Assembly: GCF_000336385.2 (NCBI RefSeq)
Contig: NZ_HG424441.1
Coordinates: 1-49,882, forward strand
DNA: 49,882 nucleotides
DNA from: Lysobacter antibioticus HS124
GTDB lineage: Bacteria; Pseudomonadota; Gammaproteobacteria; Xanthomonadales; Xanthomonadaceae
Reading direction: 5' to 3'
This document shows positions 28,860 to 37,281 of the stretch, one piece after another. The first letter of the stretch is position 1; each line of letters opens with the position of its first letter. The translations under genes were made by a program, and so were the position numbers. The notes below the pieces were generated by a model. That model saw only the letters and a list, made by a program, of their open reading frames with translations. It was not told where the DNA came from and made no database searches.

Positions 28860-28872
28860 GCGACATTGTCGC
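28860..28872. promoter_or_regulatory. Inverted repeat 25 bases upstream of etfD
   Basis: GCGACA-T-TGTCGC is a perfect 6-bp inverted repeat around one central base, close to the etfD start. It could be an operator overlapping the promoter or leader. No regulator gene is adjacent. Confidence 0.4.
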
Positions 28873-28925
28873 GGGTTTGCGCCGGCAGCGCCAAGCCGGG
28901 GCCGTGCCGGCCCTGCGGCGGGCGT

Positions 28926-28940
28926 CGCGTTTAAAACGCG
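28926..28940. promoter_or_regulatory. Inverted repeat in the etfD-alkB divergent region
   Basis: CGCGTTT-A-AAACGCG is a perfect 7-bp inverted repeat around one central base, in a GC-rich gap between divergent genes. Its shape suits a dimeric repressor or activator site. Confidence 0.45.
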
Positions 28941-29067
28941 TTGAGCGCCGTTTCACGCTCGTTCCCGGACGTTGGCTCCGGCCGGCGTATGGAGGCCGCG
29001 TCGGCGGCGGCTGGACGGGAGCCGGATCCGGAACGCGGCGCGCGCCGGCCGCGTGCTAGCGTGCGGC

Positions 29068-29658
29068 ATGCCCTTGCAACGACTGCCGCTGGAAGACGCC
29101 GAACTGGCCTTCGATCCGCATTGGCTGGCGCGCGAGGACGCCGACGCGTTGTTCGCGGCGCTGCGCGAGGGCATCGACTGGGAAGTGCACCGCATCCGCC
29201 TGTTCGGGCGCGAGCACGATTCGCCGCGCCTGAGCAGTTGGATCGGCGACGCCGAGGCGCGCTACCGCTATTCGGGCGCGCTGTTCGAGCCGCGGCCGTG
29301 GCCGGCGGCGTTGTTGCCGGTGCGCGCCCGTTTGAGCGCCGAACTCGGCGCGAGGTTCAACAGCGTGCTGGCCAACCGCTACCGCGACGGCCGCGACGCG
29401 ATGGGCTGGCACAGCGACGACGAACCCGAGCTGGGGCCCGCGCCGACCATCGCTTCGCTGAGCCTGGGCGCGCCGCGCCGGTTCGCGCTCAAGCACCGCC
29501 GCCGCGACGGCCTCAAGGCCGCGCTGGAACTCGGCCACGGCAGCCTGCTGGTGATGGCCGGGCCGACCCAGGCCAATTACCGCCACGCCTTGCCGCGCAC
29601 GGCGCGGCCGGTCGGCGAACGGATCAACCTGACCTTCCGCGCGATCCGGCCGCGCTAG
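29068..29658 (+). CDS. alkB: AlkB-type alkylated-nucleobase dioxygenase
   Basis: A 196-aa Fe(II)/2-oxoglutarate dioxygenase of the AlkB family (ALKBH2/3-like length). Iron ligands are H115 and D117 in GWHSDDEPELG and H173 in YRHALPR; R185 and R191 in RINLTFRAIR bind 2-oxoglutarate. FNSVLANRYRDGRDAMGWHSD is the characteristic segment before the iron site. It repairs 1-methyladenine and 3-methylcytosine by oxidation. The ATG at 29068 is chosen since the protein starts there like its relatives; no strong ribosome site is seen. Ends nine bases from the convergent GH16 gene. Confidence 0.92.
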   Translation: MPLQRLPLEDAELAFDPHWLAREDADALFAALREGIDWEVHRIRLFGREHDSPRLSSWIGDAEARYRYSGALFEPRPWPAALLPVRARLSAELGARFNSVLANRYRDGRDAMGWHSDDEPELGPAPTIASLSLGAPRRFALKHRRRDGLKAALELGHGSLLVMAGPTQANYRHALPRTARPVGERINLTFRAIRPR

Positions 29659-29667
29659 CCACGCGGC

Positions 29668-30855
29668 TTAGGGCCTGCGCCAGGCGCGGATGTAGTCGAC
29701 GTAGGTGATCGCCGACTGGGTCGCCGCCGCCGGCGGCTTGCCGGCGTAGACGAACTGATCGACCAGGATCGAGGTTTCGATCTGGCTGGCGTTGGCGGTG
29801 GTGCGCACCAGGCGTCCGTCGATGTAGAAGCGGGTCGCGTCGGGCGCGATGTCGGCGCCGTAGACGTGGTAGTCGGCGCTGGGATCGAAGCCGGGCGTGT
29901 GCACGTGGCTGTCCAGCGCCTCCGCGCCGTTGCGGATCACGTACTGGTTCAAGTACAGCCGGGTTTTGTTGTCGGAGTAGTACTCGAACACGTCGGTTTC
30001 GTTCCACTGCTGCGCGCCGGGCGCCTGGAAAGTCCAGAACGCCGGCCAGAATCCGGCTGCGGCGGGCAGCTTCATGCGCGCCTCGATGAAGCCGTAGCGG
30101 AAGTTGTAGCTCGGGTGCGAGGACAGCAGGCAGGAGGTCCAGTCGTAGCTGCGTCCGGAGGGCGATACCACGCGTTCGCGCTTGGCCAGCAAGCGCAGCG
30201 CGCCGCCGGCGACCGAACAGTTCGCGGCCTGGTTCCACTCCAGTTGCTGATTGCCGGGGTTGCCGTGGCCGTGGTCGGACTCGGCCGAAGAGGTGTCGGC
30301 CCATTTGCTCCAGTTCACGGCCGTCCCGTCGAACTCGTCGCCGAAGGCGTAAACCCAGTCGTTGCCGGCGCCGAGCGGGCGAGTCGCGGCCGGATCGCCG
30401 CCGGGCGCGGCGACGACCGTGAAGCTGCGTTCGGGGGCGAGGTCGGTCCAGCGGCCGCCGGCGTAGTACGACAGCCAATAGCGGTACTGGCCGGGCGGGA
30501 AGCGGCCGCTGCCGGTGAGGGTGCGTTCGCTGGTGCCGACGCTGTAGCCGCTTTGGTGGCCGAGGTCGAAATTGCGCCCGCCGCCGTCGCGCACCGCGAA
30601 CACGATCTGGTCGTAGACCACCGGCTGGGGGTTTTGCAGCCGGGCGCCGAACAGCACGGTCTGCTCGGCGGTGGGGGCCGGCAGGTCGCGGCCGATCGCG
30701 CGCAGCGGGGTCGCGCCGACGGTTTCGTAGTCGATCACGCCGGGCGGGGTGGCCCGGGTCGGACCGAGGGCGGCCATGCCGCTGAAGGCCAGCGCGAGGG
30801 CGAGCAGGGCGGGCCGCGAAGCGGCGCGACGGGGGTGCGGCGAGGGTGCGGACAT
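29668..30855 (-). CDS. Secreted GH16-family glucanase
   Basis: A 395-aa exported protein. Residues 1-36 form a signal peptide (Arg-rich start, hydrophobic core LLALALAFSGMAALG). Residues about 37-150 look like an N-terminal beta-sandwich accessory domain (GRFPPGQYRYWLSYYAGGRW). Residues about 165-395 are a GH16 domain with catalytic ETDVFE (E286 nucleophile, D288, E291 acid/base) and the usual GFWPAFWTF and YHVYGADIAPD strands. Likely activity is on beta-1,3- or mixed-linkage glucans; kappa-carrageenase or agarase activity cannot be ruled out. It fits the predatory, fungus-lysing habit of Lysobacter. It stands alone. Confidence 0.88.
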   Translation of the reverse strand: MSAPSPHPRRAASRPALLALALAFSGMAALGPTRATPPGVIDYETVGATPLRAIGRDLPAPTAEQTVLFGARLQNPQPVVYDQIVFAVRDGGGRNFDLGHQSGYSVGTSERTLTGSGRFPPGQYRYWLSYYAGGRWTDLAPERSFTVVAAPGGDPAATRPLGAGNDWVYAFGDEFDGTAVNWSKWADTSSAESDHGHGNPGNQQLEWNQAANCSVAGGALRLLAKRERVVSPSGRSYDWTSCLLSSHPSYNFRYGFIEARMKLPAAAGFWPAFWTFQAPGAQQWNETDVFEYYSDNKTRLYLNQYVIRNGAEALDSHVHTPGFDPSADYHVYGADIAPDATRFYIDGRLVRTTANASQIETSILVDQFVYAGKPPAAATQSAITYVDYIRAWRRP

Positions 30856-30867
30856 GGCGCCTCCGGT

Positions 30868-30892
30868 GCGCGCGGCGAGGCTGGCCGCGCGC
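30868..30892. terminator. GC hairpin between the GH16 and lipoprotein genes
   Basis: A 9-bp perfect stem (30868-30876 with 30884-30892, 7-base loop) lies downstream of the MCE operon's last gene and just upstream of the GH16 start on the same strand. No T-run is present. Confidence 0.4.
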
Positions 30893-31028
30893 TCTAGGTT
30901 GCGCAGTCTAGGAGCGCACCGGGGCCCGGCCTGTGCCGGCGGTCACCCGATTACAAGCTCTCTCGATCGGGCGTTTCGGGGGGGAGCTCTTCGCGGGCCG
31001 CGTCGCGCCGGCCCGGAACGGCGCGGCC

Positions 31029-31688
31029 TCAGCGCTTGTGGCTCTTCTCGTGCGCCGAGCCGGTGTCCAGTGTCCACCCGGCCAACTCGCCGGTGGTCGC
31101 GGCCAGCGAGCGCTCGAACGCGGCGACGACATCGCCGACCTCGGTCGTCGTCGCCGGCGTCGACTGCAGGAAGGTGCGCTGCGCGACCACTTTCTGGTCG
31201 GGGTTGTGCAGCAGCTTGGCGTTGAGTTCGATCACCGCCGACGGCAGGGCCTGGCCGGCGTAATCGGATTCGAAGCGGCGCAGGTCCAGCACCAGTTTGT
31301 AGTCGGCGCCGATGCCGCTGCCCTGGCGCGCCACGGCGGCGATCTTGCCGGAGTCCTCCAGCGTGCGCAGCAGCGCGTCTTCTATCATGGCGCTGGGCAG
31401 CTTGGCCCAGGCCGCGCCCTTGTAGACCTGGAACTCGTCGCCGTTGGGACGCACGGCGATGCGCAGGCTGTCGATCATGCGCGCTGCGGTCGGCGCGGTG
31501 ACCGACAACTGCCAGTCGGCCTGCGGCCAGGCCGGGTCGGCTGCCACGCGCGGGTCCGGCGCGTACTGGGTGGTCGGGTTCTTCGGCTTTTCGTCGAGGA
31601 TCGAGCAGCCGCCGAGCAGGGCGGCGGCGGCCAGCGCGGCGGCGAACGCGCGCAGCGCGGGTGGGGTCAGGGTCGGGATGCGGATCAT
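31029..31688 (-). CDS. ABC-type transport auxiliary lipoprotein (PqiC/YmbA-like)
   Basis: A 219-aa lipoprotein. The signal peptide ends in the lipobox LLGGC (C at about 28). The remainder has the ABC_trans_aux/PqiC layout: short proline/asparagine linker, then YAPDPRVAADPAWPQADWQL and a TonB-like alpha/beta fold with LVLDLRRFESDYAG. In MCE systems the lipoprotein sits under the outer membrane and partners the MCE protein. It overlaps the MCE gene by four bases and is the last gene of the operon. Its hydrophilic tail ends in a basic patch. Confidence 0.85.
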   Translation of the reverse strand: MIRIPTLTPPALRAFAAALAAAALLGGCSILDEKPKNPTTQYAPDPRVAADPAWPQADWQLSVTAPTAARMIDSLRIAVRPNGDEFQVYKGAAWAKLPSAMIEDALLRTLEDSGKIAAVARQGSGIGADYKLVLDLRRFESDYAGQALPSAVIELNAKLLHNPDQKVVAQRTFLQSTPATTTEVGDVVAAFERSLAATTGELAGWTLDTGSAHEKSHKR

Positions 31689-32626
31689 CGGGCGGCCGGC
31701 TCCGGTTCGAATTCCTTGGTGGCGTCACGACCGAGCAGGTAGCGGGTCGGGTTGCTGTCGAGGCGGTCGCTGATCCGGCGCAGGTCGCGCACCAGCACGC
31801 GCAGCTCGGCCAGGGTCGGGCCGAGCTGGGCCAGGCCGTCGTTGGCGAAGCTGCTGATCGCGGCGCGGTTGTCGTTGAGGATGCCGTTGGCGCCGGTGGC
31901 GGCCGAATCGAGCTTGGTCAGGGTGCTGTCGAGCTTGGCGACGATGCCCGGCAACTTGCCGGCGATCTCGCGGTCGACGGTCTCGACCGCGCGGTTGGTG
32001 GTGTTCAAGGTCGCGCTGAGCTGTTCGCTGGATTTGCGCGCGTTGGCGATCAGCGCGCGCAGGTCTTCGCGCTGGTCGGCGATCGAGCCGGTCAGCGATT
32101 CGATGTTGGCCAGGGTCTTGGAGACGTGCTCGACGTTGTCGTCGCTGAGCACCTGGTCCAGGCGCGCGACCAGGCGGTTGGCGGTGTCGGCGATGTTCTG
32201 CAGCGCCGAGGCCTCGGTCTGGATGATCGGGATCTCGCTGCCGCGTTCGGCGTCGGCCAGGGCCGGGCTGTTCGGGCTTCCGCCGGTGAGCTGGATGATC
32301 GGGCTGCCGGTGATGCCGGTCATCGACAGCTTGGCGCGGGTGTCGGTCTTGATCGGCGCGTCGGCCTGCAGGCGCAGCTTGGCGATGACCCGGCGCGGGT
32401 CGTCCGGCGCCAGGCTCAGCTGCTGCACGGTGCCGACCGAGATGCCGTTGTACTGCACGTTGCTGCCTTCGGACAGACCGGTCACCGGTTCGTTGAAGAT
32501 CACCGCGTACTCGCGCCAGCCGCGCTCGGAGGAGTACTTCGCCGCCCACAACGCGAACAGCAACAGGAACAGCGTCACGAGAATCGTGAACGCGCCGATC
32601 AGGACGTAATTGGCCTTGGTTTCCAT
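31685..32626 (-). CDS. MlaD-like MCE-domain protein
   Basis: A 313-aa inner-membrane-anchored periplasmic protein. One membrane segment (about 8-30) is followed by a single MCE domain (about 38-115; GLSEGSNVQYNGISVGTV is the core). A long helical tail (about 140-300) follows, with coiled-coil character and VSKTLANIESLTGSIADQRE. MCE proteins form hexamers that carry lipids between the membranes; this length and tail are closer to the single-domain toluene-tolerance/MlaD-like group than to the short E. coli MlaD (about 180 aa). The helical tail may form a needle-like channel as in longer MCE proteins. Confidence 0.9.
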   Translation of the reverse strand: METKANYVLIGAFTILVTLFLLLFALWAAKYSSERGWREYAVIFNEPVTGLSEGSNVQYNGISVGTVQQLSLAPDDPRRVIAKLRLQADAPIKTDTRAKLSMTGITGSPIIQLTGGSPNSPALADAERGSEIPIIQTEASALQNIADTANRLVARLDQVLSDDNVEHVSKTLANIESLTGSIADQREDLRALIANARKSSEQLSATLNTTNRAVETVDREIAGKLPGIVAKLDSTLTKLDSAATGANGILNDNRAAISSFANDGLAQLGPTLAELRVLVRDLRRISDRLDSNPTRYLLGRDATKEFEPEPAAR

Positions 32627-32672
32627 CAGGCACCTTCAGTACGACTGGGCGTCGCCGCCGCTTTGGCCGGCA

Positions 32673-33596
32673 TCATGCCAGCATGGGATAGGTAAACGCG
32701 GTGAAATGAATGAAGTTCAGGCCGAAGTGAGCCAAAACCGCGCCGAACAGACCGCCGCGGCGGTAGGCCCAGCCGTAGGCCAGCCCGGCCAGGGTCGCCA
32801 GCAGCACCCAGCGCGCGCCGCCGCCGGCATGGACCAGGCCGAAGGCCAGCGCCGACACCACGATCGCCAGCGCATCGCCGTGGCGCAGCGCGCGCCAGCG
32901 CTGTTGCAATGCCTGCTGCAGATAGCCACGGAACATCGCCTCTTCGGTCAGCGCCACCAGCAGCAGGTTGTTGGCCGCCCACAGCGGGGCGAAGGCCGGC
33001 CATTTCGGCGCCCAGGCGACCACGCCCAGCAGCAGAGCCAGGCCCAGGCAGGCGAGAGCGGCGGCGCCGGCACCGATCGCGCCGGCGCCCAGTGCCGCGC
33101 CCCAGCCCGGACCGACCAATGGCGGATGCGCGGGCGCGGCGACATCGCCGCCGCCTTTGCCGTGCGCGCTGGCGCCGATCCAGCACAGCAGCAGCCAGAA
33201 CCCGGCCAGCGGCTTGTCGAAGTTGAGGTACAGCGACATCGGCGCGGCGTCCGCGCTCAGGCGCAGGCCGTCGGCCAGTTGCGGGTTGCGGAAACCCGGC
33301 ATCAGGTGCAGGCCGAGCGCTAAGGCGACCACGACGAACAGGGCGTGGCCGGCGACCCGCGCCGGTTTGGCCCGCGCCGGGCGCACCAGCCATGCAGCCA
33401 GGCCGAGCAGGGCGAAGGCGGCCAGTGCCGGCGGCGCGAGCAGGCCAAGCGCGAAACCGGCGCCGACCGCGACGGCGAGCAAGACCGCGCTGAGCGCATG
33501 CGCGCGCGGCCACCACAGCAGGGCCGCAGCCAGGCACAGCACGCCCCAGGCGGCGAGGCTCGGCAGCTGCGCAGGGTCCGGGGGCCAACCGCTCAT
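32673..33596 (-). CDS. CPBP-family intramembrane metalloprotease
   Basis: A 307-aa protein with about eight hydrophobic segments. The CPBP (Abi/CAAX-like) motifs are present: EEAMFRG (E218, E219, R223), FGLVH (H256) and HFGLNF (H290), so the active site looks intact. CPBP proteases cut or process membrane proteins or prenylated substrates. It starts with a four-base overlap of the ATPase gene and lies 46 bases before the MCE gene, so it is part of the transporter operon. Its role there is unknown; a protease for a subunit of the transporter is possible. Confidence 0.88.
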   Translation of the reverse strand: MSGWPPDPAQLPSLAAWGVLCLAAALLWWPRAHALSAVLLAVAVGAGFALGLLAPPALAAFALLGLAAWLVRPARAKPARVAGHALFVVVALALGLHLMPGFRNPQLADGLRLSADAAPMSLYLNFDKPLAGFWLLLCWIGASAHGKGGGDVAAPAHPPLVGPGWGAALGAGAIGAGAAALACLGLALLLGVVAWAPKWPAFAPLWAANNLLLVALTEEAMFRGYLQQALQQRWRALRHGDALAIVVSALAFGLVHAGGGARWVLLATLAGLAYGWAYRRGGLFGAVLAHFGLNFIHFTAFTYPMLA

Positions 33597-34444
33597 GCGC
33601 CGGCCGCGTCCGCGTCGCGGAGGTTGCGCGCGCGCGTGACCTGGGCGGCGCGCGCGCGCGGGCCGTGGAAGTACTCCTGCACCCAGGGATGATCGAGCCG
33701 TTCGACGTCCTCGATCGGCGCGCAGGCGACGACCTGCTTGTCGGCCAGCACCGCGATGCGGTCGCAGATCGCGTACAGGGTGTCGAGGTCGTGGGTGATC
33801 AGGAACACGGTCAGGCCCAGCGCCTGCTGCAAGGTGCGGATCAGGCGGTCGAAGGCGGCGGCGCCGATCGGGTCGAGGCCGGCGGTGGGCTCGTCGAGGA
33901 ACAGCAGCGGCGGGTCCAGGGCCAGTGCGCGCGCCAGGCCGGCGCGCTTGCGCATGCCGCCGGACAGCTGCGAGGGCAGCTTGTCGATCGCATCGGCGGG
34001 CAGGCCGGATAGCTTGACCTTGAGCAGGGCCAGTTCGTAGCGCAGCGAGTCGGGCAGTTCGCCGTGGTACTCCTTGAGCGGCACCTGCACGTTTTCGCCG
34101 ACGGTCAGCGAGGAGAACAGCGCGCCGTCCTGGAACAGCACCCCGGTATTGCGCTCGATCTCGCGGCGCAGCCGCGGGTCGGGGCTGCGCGCGTCGATGC
34201 CGAGTACCTCGATCTCGCCGGCGTCGGGCCGGCGCAGGCCGAGGATGGAGCGCATCATCACCGACTTGCCGGTGCCCGAGCCGCCGACCACGCCGAGGAT
34301 CTCGCCGCGGCGCACGTCCAGGTCCAGCCCGTCGTGCACGCGCTGTTCGCCGAATTGGTTGACCAGGCCGCGGATGCGGATGATCACGTCGTCGCCTTCG
34401 GCGCCGACGTCGGGATTGGGGAGTGGGGAGTGGGGAGTGGTCAA
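33593..34444 (-). CDS. MlaF-like ABC transporter ATP-binding protein
   Basis: A 283-aa ATPase of an MCE lipid transporter. It has Walker A GGSGTGKS, signature LSGGMRKRAGLARALA, Walker B PLLFLDEPTAGLDPI and switch histidine in VFLITHDLDTLY; the GMRKRAGLARAL sequence is typical of MlaF. The best start is TTG at 34444, with GGAG seven bases upstream; a GTG at 34387 is the alternative. With the TTG start, the first residues (HSPLPNPD) are encoded by the GGGAGTG/GGGATTG repeat tract, so the repeat has become part of the coding region. It overlaps the CPBP gene by four bases. Confidence 0.9.
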   Translation of the reverse strand: MTTPHSPLPNPDVGAEGDDVIIRIRGLVNQFGEQRVHDGLDLDVRRGEILGVVGGSGTGKSVMMRSILGLRRPDAGEIEVLGIDARSPDPRLRREIERNTGVLFQDGALFSSLTVGENVQVPLKEYHGELPDSLRYELALLKVKLSGLPADAIDKLPSQLSGGMRKRAGLARALALDPPLLFLDEPTAGLDPIGAAAFDRLIRTLQQALGLTVFLITHDLDTLYAICDRIAVLADKQVVACAPIEDVERLDHPWVQEYFHGPRARAAQVTRARNLRDADAAGA

Positions 34445-34521
34445 AGCAGTGCTCCGTTGGGGTACGGCAGCGCTCGGCTTTGGCCTTTAGCCAATCCCGA
34501 ATCCCGAATCCCGGATCCCGG
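34412..34521. repeat. GGGATTG/GGGAGTG and GGGATTC short-repeat tracts in the MCE operon
   Basis: Plus-strand GGGATTGGGGAGTGG units (34412-34440) and the complementary CCCGAATCCCGAATCCC type (34491-34521) flank the gap between the permease and ATPase genes. They face each other and could pair. The same family recurs at 42206-42245, 45279-45344, 45816-45847 and 45906-45936. Confidence 0.75.
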
Positions 34522-34523
34522 CC

Positions 34524-35645
34524 TCACCAGCCCATCTCCATGAACCAGATCGCGAAGAACGCGTCGAGCACGATCACCAGCGAGATCGCCTGGACCACGC
34601 TGGAGGTGGTGCGTTCGCCGACCGATTGCGCGGTGCCCTTGACCTGCAGGCCCTCCAGGCAGCCGATCAGGCCGATCAGCAGGGCGAACACCGGGGCCTT
34701 GGACATGCCGACCAGGAAATGGCGCAGCTGCATGGTGTCGTGCATGCGCGTCAGGTACTGCGGCGGCGGGATGTCCAGGCCGTAGGCGCCGACGGTGAGG
34801 CCGCCCAGCAGGCCGGCGACCATGGCGATGAAGGTGAGCAGCGGCAGCATCACCAGCAGCGCCAGCACGCGCGGGATCACCAGCAGGTCGATCGGGTCCA
34901 TGCCCAGGGTGCGGATCGCATCGACCTCTTCGCGGCTGACCATCGCGCCGATCTGCGCGGTGAAGGCGCTGGCGGTGCGGCCTGCCAGCACGATCGCGGT
35001 CAACAGCACGCCGAACTCGCGCAGGAAGGAGATGCTGACCAGTTCGACCACGAAAATGGTGGCGCCGAAGTCTTTGAGGATGGTCGAGCCGAGGAAGGCC
35101 ACCACCGCGCCGACCAGGTAGCAGAGCAGGGCGATCAGCGGCACCGCGTCGAGGCCGACCTGCTCCATGTGGTGCACGGTCGCGGTCGGCCGGAAACGGC
35201 CCGGGCTCTTGAACAGCCGCAGCATCTTGACCAGGGTTTCGCCGAAGAAGGCGACCAGGGCCAGTACTTCCTTCCAGTTGTCGGTGACCGCGAAGCCCAG
35301 GCGCGCGAGCGCGGCCTGGAAGCCGTACTCGCGCTTCTTCTTCGGCCGCTCGTCGGCGACGTCCTCGATCGCGCTGACCAGGGCGCGGTGGCTGTCGTGG
35401 AAGGAGAACGCGGTGTCGAAATCGAGTTGGCGGCGGCGCGCATAGCGCATCAGCTGCAGCACGCCGACCGAATCCAGGCGTTCGACCCCGCGCGCATCGA
35501 TCTCGGTCGCGCCTTCCGGCGCGTGCTTGAGCGCGTCGCCGATGCGCAGGGCGTGTTCCAGCGTCCAGCAGCCGGACAGGCGCAGGCGCGAAGGCGCTTG
35601 GCCGTCGGCGGCGATTTCCGGCGCGTGCGAGGTCGATGCGGTCAT
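34524..35645 (-). CDS. MlaE-like ABC transporter permease with N-terminal STAS domain
   Basis: A 373-aa inner-membrane protein. Residues about 15-100 form a STAS-like domain (LSGCWTLEHALRIGDALK, IDARGVERLDSVGVLQL). Residues about 115-370 are the MlaE permease with IALLCYLVGAVVAFLGS, FLREFGVLLTAIVLAGRTASAFTAQIGAM and the conserved EVDAIRTLGMDPIDLLVIPRV coupling-helix segment. In E. coli the STAS protein is separate (MlaB); this is a fusion, as in many proteobacteria. First gene of the operon. The ATG at 35645 is preferred for its GAGAG; the frame is open to 35708. Confidence 0.92.
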   Translation of the reverse strand: MTASTSHAPEIAADGQAPSRLRLSGCWTLEHALRIGDALKHAPEGATEIDARGVERLDSVGVLQLMRYARRRQLDFDTAFSFHDSHRALVSAIEDVADERPKKKREYGFQAALARLGFAVTDNWKEVLALVAFFGETLVKMLRLFKSPGRFRPTATVHHMEQVGLDAVPLIALLCYLVGAVVAFLGSTILKDFGATIFVVELVSISFLREFGVLLTAIVLAGRTASAFTAQIGAMVSREEVDAIRTLGMDPIDLLVIPRVLALLVMLPLLTFIAMVAGLLGGLTVGAYGLDIPPPQYLTRMHDTMQLRHFLVGMSKAPVFALLIGLIGCLEGLQVKGTAQSVGERTTSSVVQAISLVIVLDAFFAIWFMEMGW

Positions 35646-35857
35646 AGGCTCTCGGGCGGGAGAATACAGGCTAGAAGCAGACAGGTGAGTGTCGGGTGTG
35701 CGGTCCATGCGGGGGCGTGCGGGGCCGCTTATGCGACGGCGCCTCGCTCGCGCGCGGCGGGATCGGGCCGGCGCGGCCGCATCCGGCTGACTGCCGCATG
35801 CACCGGCGGCGCGCGGCGTCTGCCCAGCGGCGCGCGCGCATGCGATGCTTCGCGGCT

Positions 35858-37108
35858 ATGTCCGCCCCGCATCCGCTCAGCGCCACCAGCTACGCAGCCC
35901 GCATCGCCTTCGTGGTCGAGCTGGCCGAGCGCCTGCACAGCTATGGCACCACGGCTCAGCGCCTGGAAGCGGCGGTGACCGCGGTGGCGCAGAAGCTGCG
36001 CCTGGAATGCGAGCCCTGGTCCAATCCGACCGGGTTGATCCTGACCTTCAGCGACCCGCAACGACCGCTGGGCGACAGCGACACCACCCGGGTCATCCGG
36101 CTGCCGCCGGGCGAGAACGATCTGTACCGGCTCAGCGAAACCGACCGCATCGCCGAGGAGGTGATGGCCGGCCGGCTCGACCTGGCCGCCGGGCATGCCG
36201 CCCTGGAGGCGTTGGACCGGCCGCGCACCCGGCGCTGGCGGGCGATGCAGGTGATCGCCTACGGCCTGGCCGCCGGCGCGGTCGCCAGCCTGCTGCGCCT
36301 GCCCTGGCTGGACATCGGCGTGGCCGCGGTGAACGGCCTGATGATCGGCCTGCTGGTGGACTTCTCCGGCCAGCGGCCGCGACTGCGCGAGGCGCTGGAA
36401 GCGATCGCCGGCGTGTTCGCCGCCGCCGCGACCGTGCTGGCGGCCAATTTCGTCGCTCCGTTGAACCAGAACACGGTGATCATCGCCTCGCTGATCGTGC
36501 TGCTGCCCGGTATGGCGCTGACCAACGCGGTCAACGAGCTGACCAGCCAGCATCTGGTCTCGGGCACCGCGCGTTTCGCCGGCGCGGTCACCACGGTGGT
36601 CAAACTCGCGGTCGGCACGGTGATCGGCCTGTACCTGGCCGACCTGATCGGGTTGGAGCCGGTGGTGCGGGCCTGGCGTCCGCAGGAGTCGTGGGTGGAA
36701 TGGTGCGGCCTGGCGGTATCGGCCTATGCCTTCGCGGTTTTGTTCCGCGCCGATCGCCGCGATTATCCCAAGGTGATGGCGGCGGCCGCGGGCGGTTATC
36801 TGATTTCGCGTTTCGGCGGCCTGGCCTGGGGCAACCCGGCGGGGATCTTCCTCGCCGCCCTGGTCATGACCGCGCTCGGCAACGCCTATGCGCGCTGGGG
36901 CAACCGGCCCGGCGCGATCATCCGCGTGCCCGGCATCATCCTGCTGGTGCCCGGCAGCGTGAGCCTGCGCGGGCTGCTGACCATGCTGCAGCAGCAGGAC
37001 GTCCACGTCGGCCAGGACGCGGTGCTGGCGGTGGTCAATATCCTGTTGGCGCTGATCGCCGGGCTGATATTCGGCAATCTGCTGTTGCCGGCCCGGCGCA
37101 ATCTCTGA
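35858..37108 (+). CDS. Threonine/serine exporter family protein (ThrE-like)
   Basis: A 416-aa inner-membrane protein combining both ThrE-type domains. The N-terminal soluble segment (about 10-120; FVVELAERLHSYGTTAQRLE) and the membrane half with about ten hydrophobic segments, including LIVLLPGMALTNAVNELTSQHLVSG and RVPGIILLVPGSVSLRGL, are the recognisable DUF1212 and DUF3815 parts. It probably exports threonine or serine by proton motive force. It is divergent from the MCE operon. The start at 35858 fits the family's N-terminus. It ends in a strong hairpin. Confidence 0.82.
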   Translation: MSAPHPLSATSYAARIAFVVELAERLHSYGTTAQRLEAAVTAVAQKLRLECEPWSNPTGLILTFSDPQRPLGDSDTTRVIRLPPGENDLYRLSETDRIAEEVMAGRLDLAAGHAALEALDRPRTRRWRAMQVIAYGLAAGAVASLLRLPWLDIGVAAVNGLMIGLLVDFSGQRPRLREALEAIAGVFAAAATVLAANFVAPLNQNTVIIASLIVLLPGMALTNAVNELTSQHLVSGTARFAGAVTTVVKLAVGTVIGLYLADLIGLEPVVRAWRPQESWVEWCGLAVSAYAFAVLFRADRRDYPKVMAAAAGGYLISRFGGLAWGNPAGIFLAALVMTALGNAYARWGNRPGAIIRVPGIILLVPGSVSLRGLLTMLQQQDVHVGQDAVLAVVNILLALIAGLIFGNLLLPARRNL

Positions 37109-37191
37109 TCCGGCTCCGCCGGGCGCCGATCCGGCCGCCTGCGTCCCCGGCCGAGTCCGGCCGGCTCCCATTCCCCGGCGGGTCGAATTCG

Positions 37192-37220
37192 CCGCACCGC
37201 TCCCCCGGGCAGCGGTGCGG
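37192..37220 (+). terminator. Terminator of the ThrE-like gene
   Basis: A perfect 10-bp stem (37192-37201 with 37211-37220, 9-base loop) is followed within a few bases by ATTTT. It lies 84 bases after the stop codon and backs onto the H-NS gene terminator. Confidence 0.6.
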
Positions 37221-37242
37221 CCGATTTTCGCCGACGCAATAG

Positions 37243-37264
37243 AAAACGCCGGCGGCTGCCGGCG
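37243..37264 (-). terminator. Intrinsic terminator of the H-NS-like gene
   Basis: On the minus strand a 7-bp stem (37247-37253 with 37258-37264, loop of four) is followed directly by TTTTCTATT, 18 bases past the stop codon. A classic Rho-independent form. Confidence 0.8.
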
Positions 37265-37281
37265 CCTGCGGCCGAAGCCGG

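Noticed and set aside
29814-30900. Plus-strand frame of 343 codons over the GH16 gene
   Set aside because: Shadow frame with Val/Gly/Ala bias and no start signal; the minus-strand GH16 gene has an intact catalytic motif and signal peptide.
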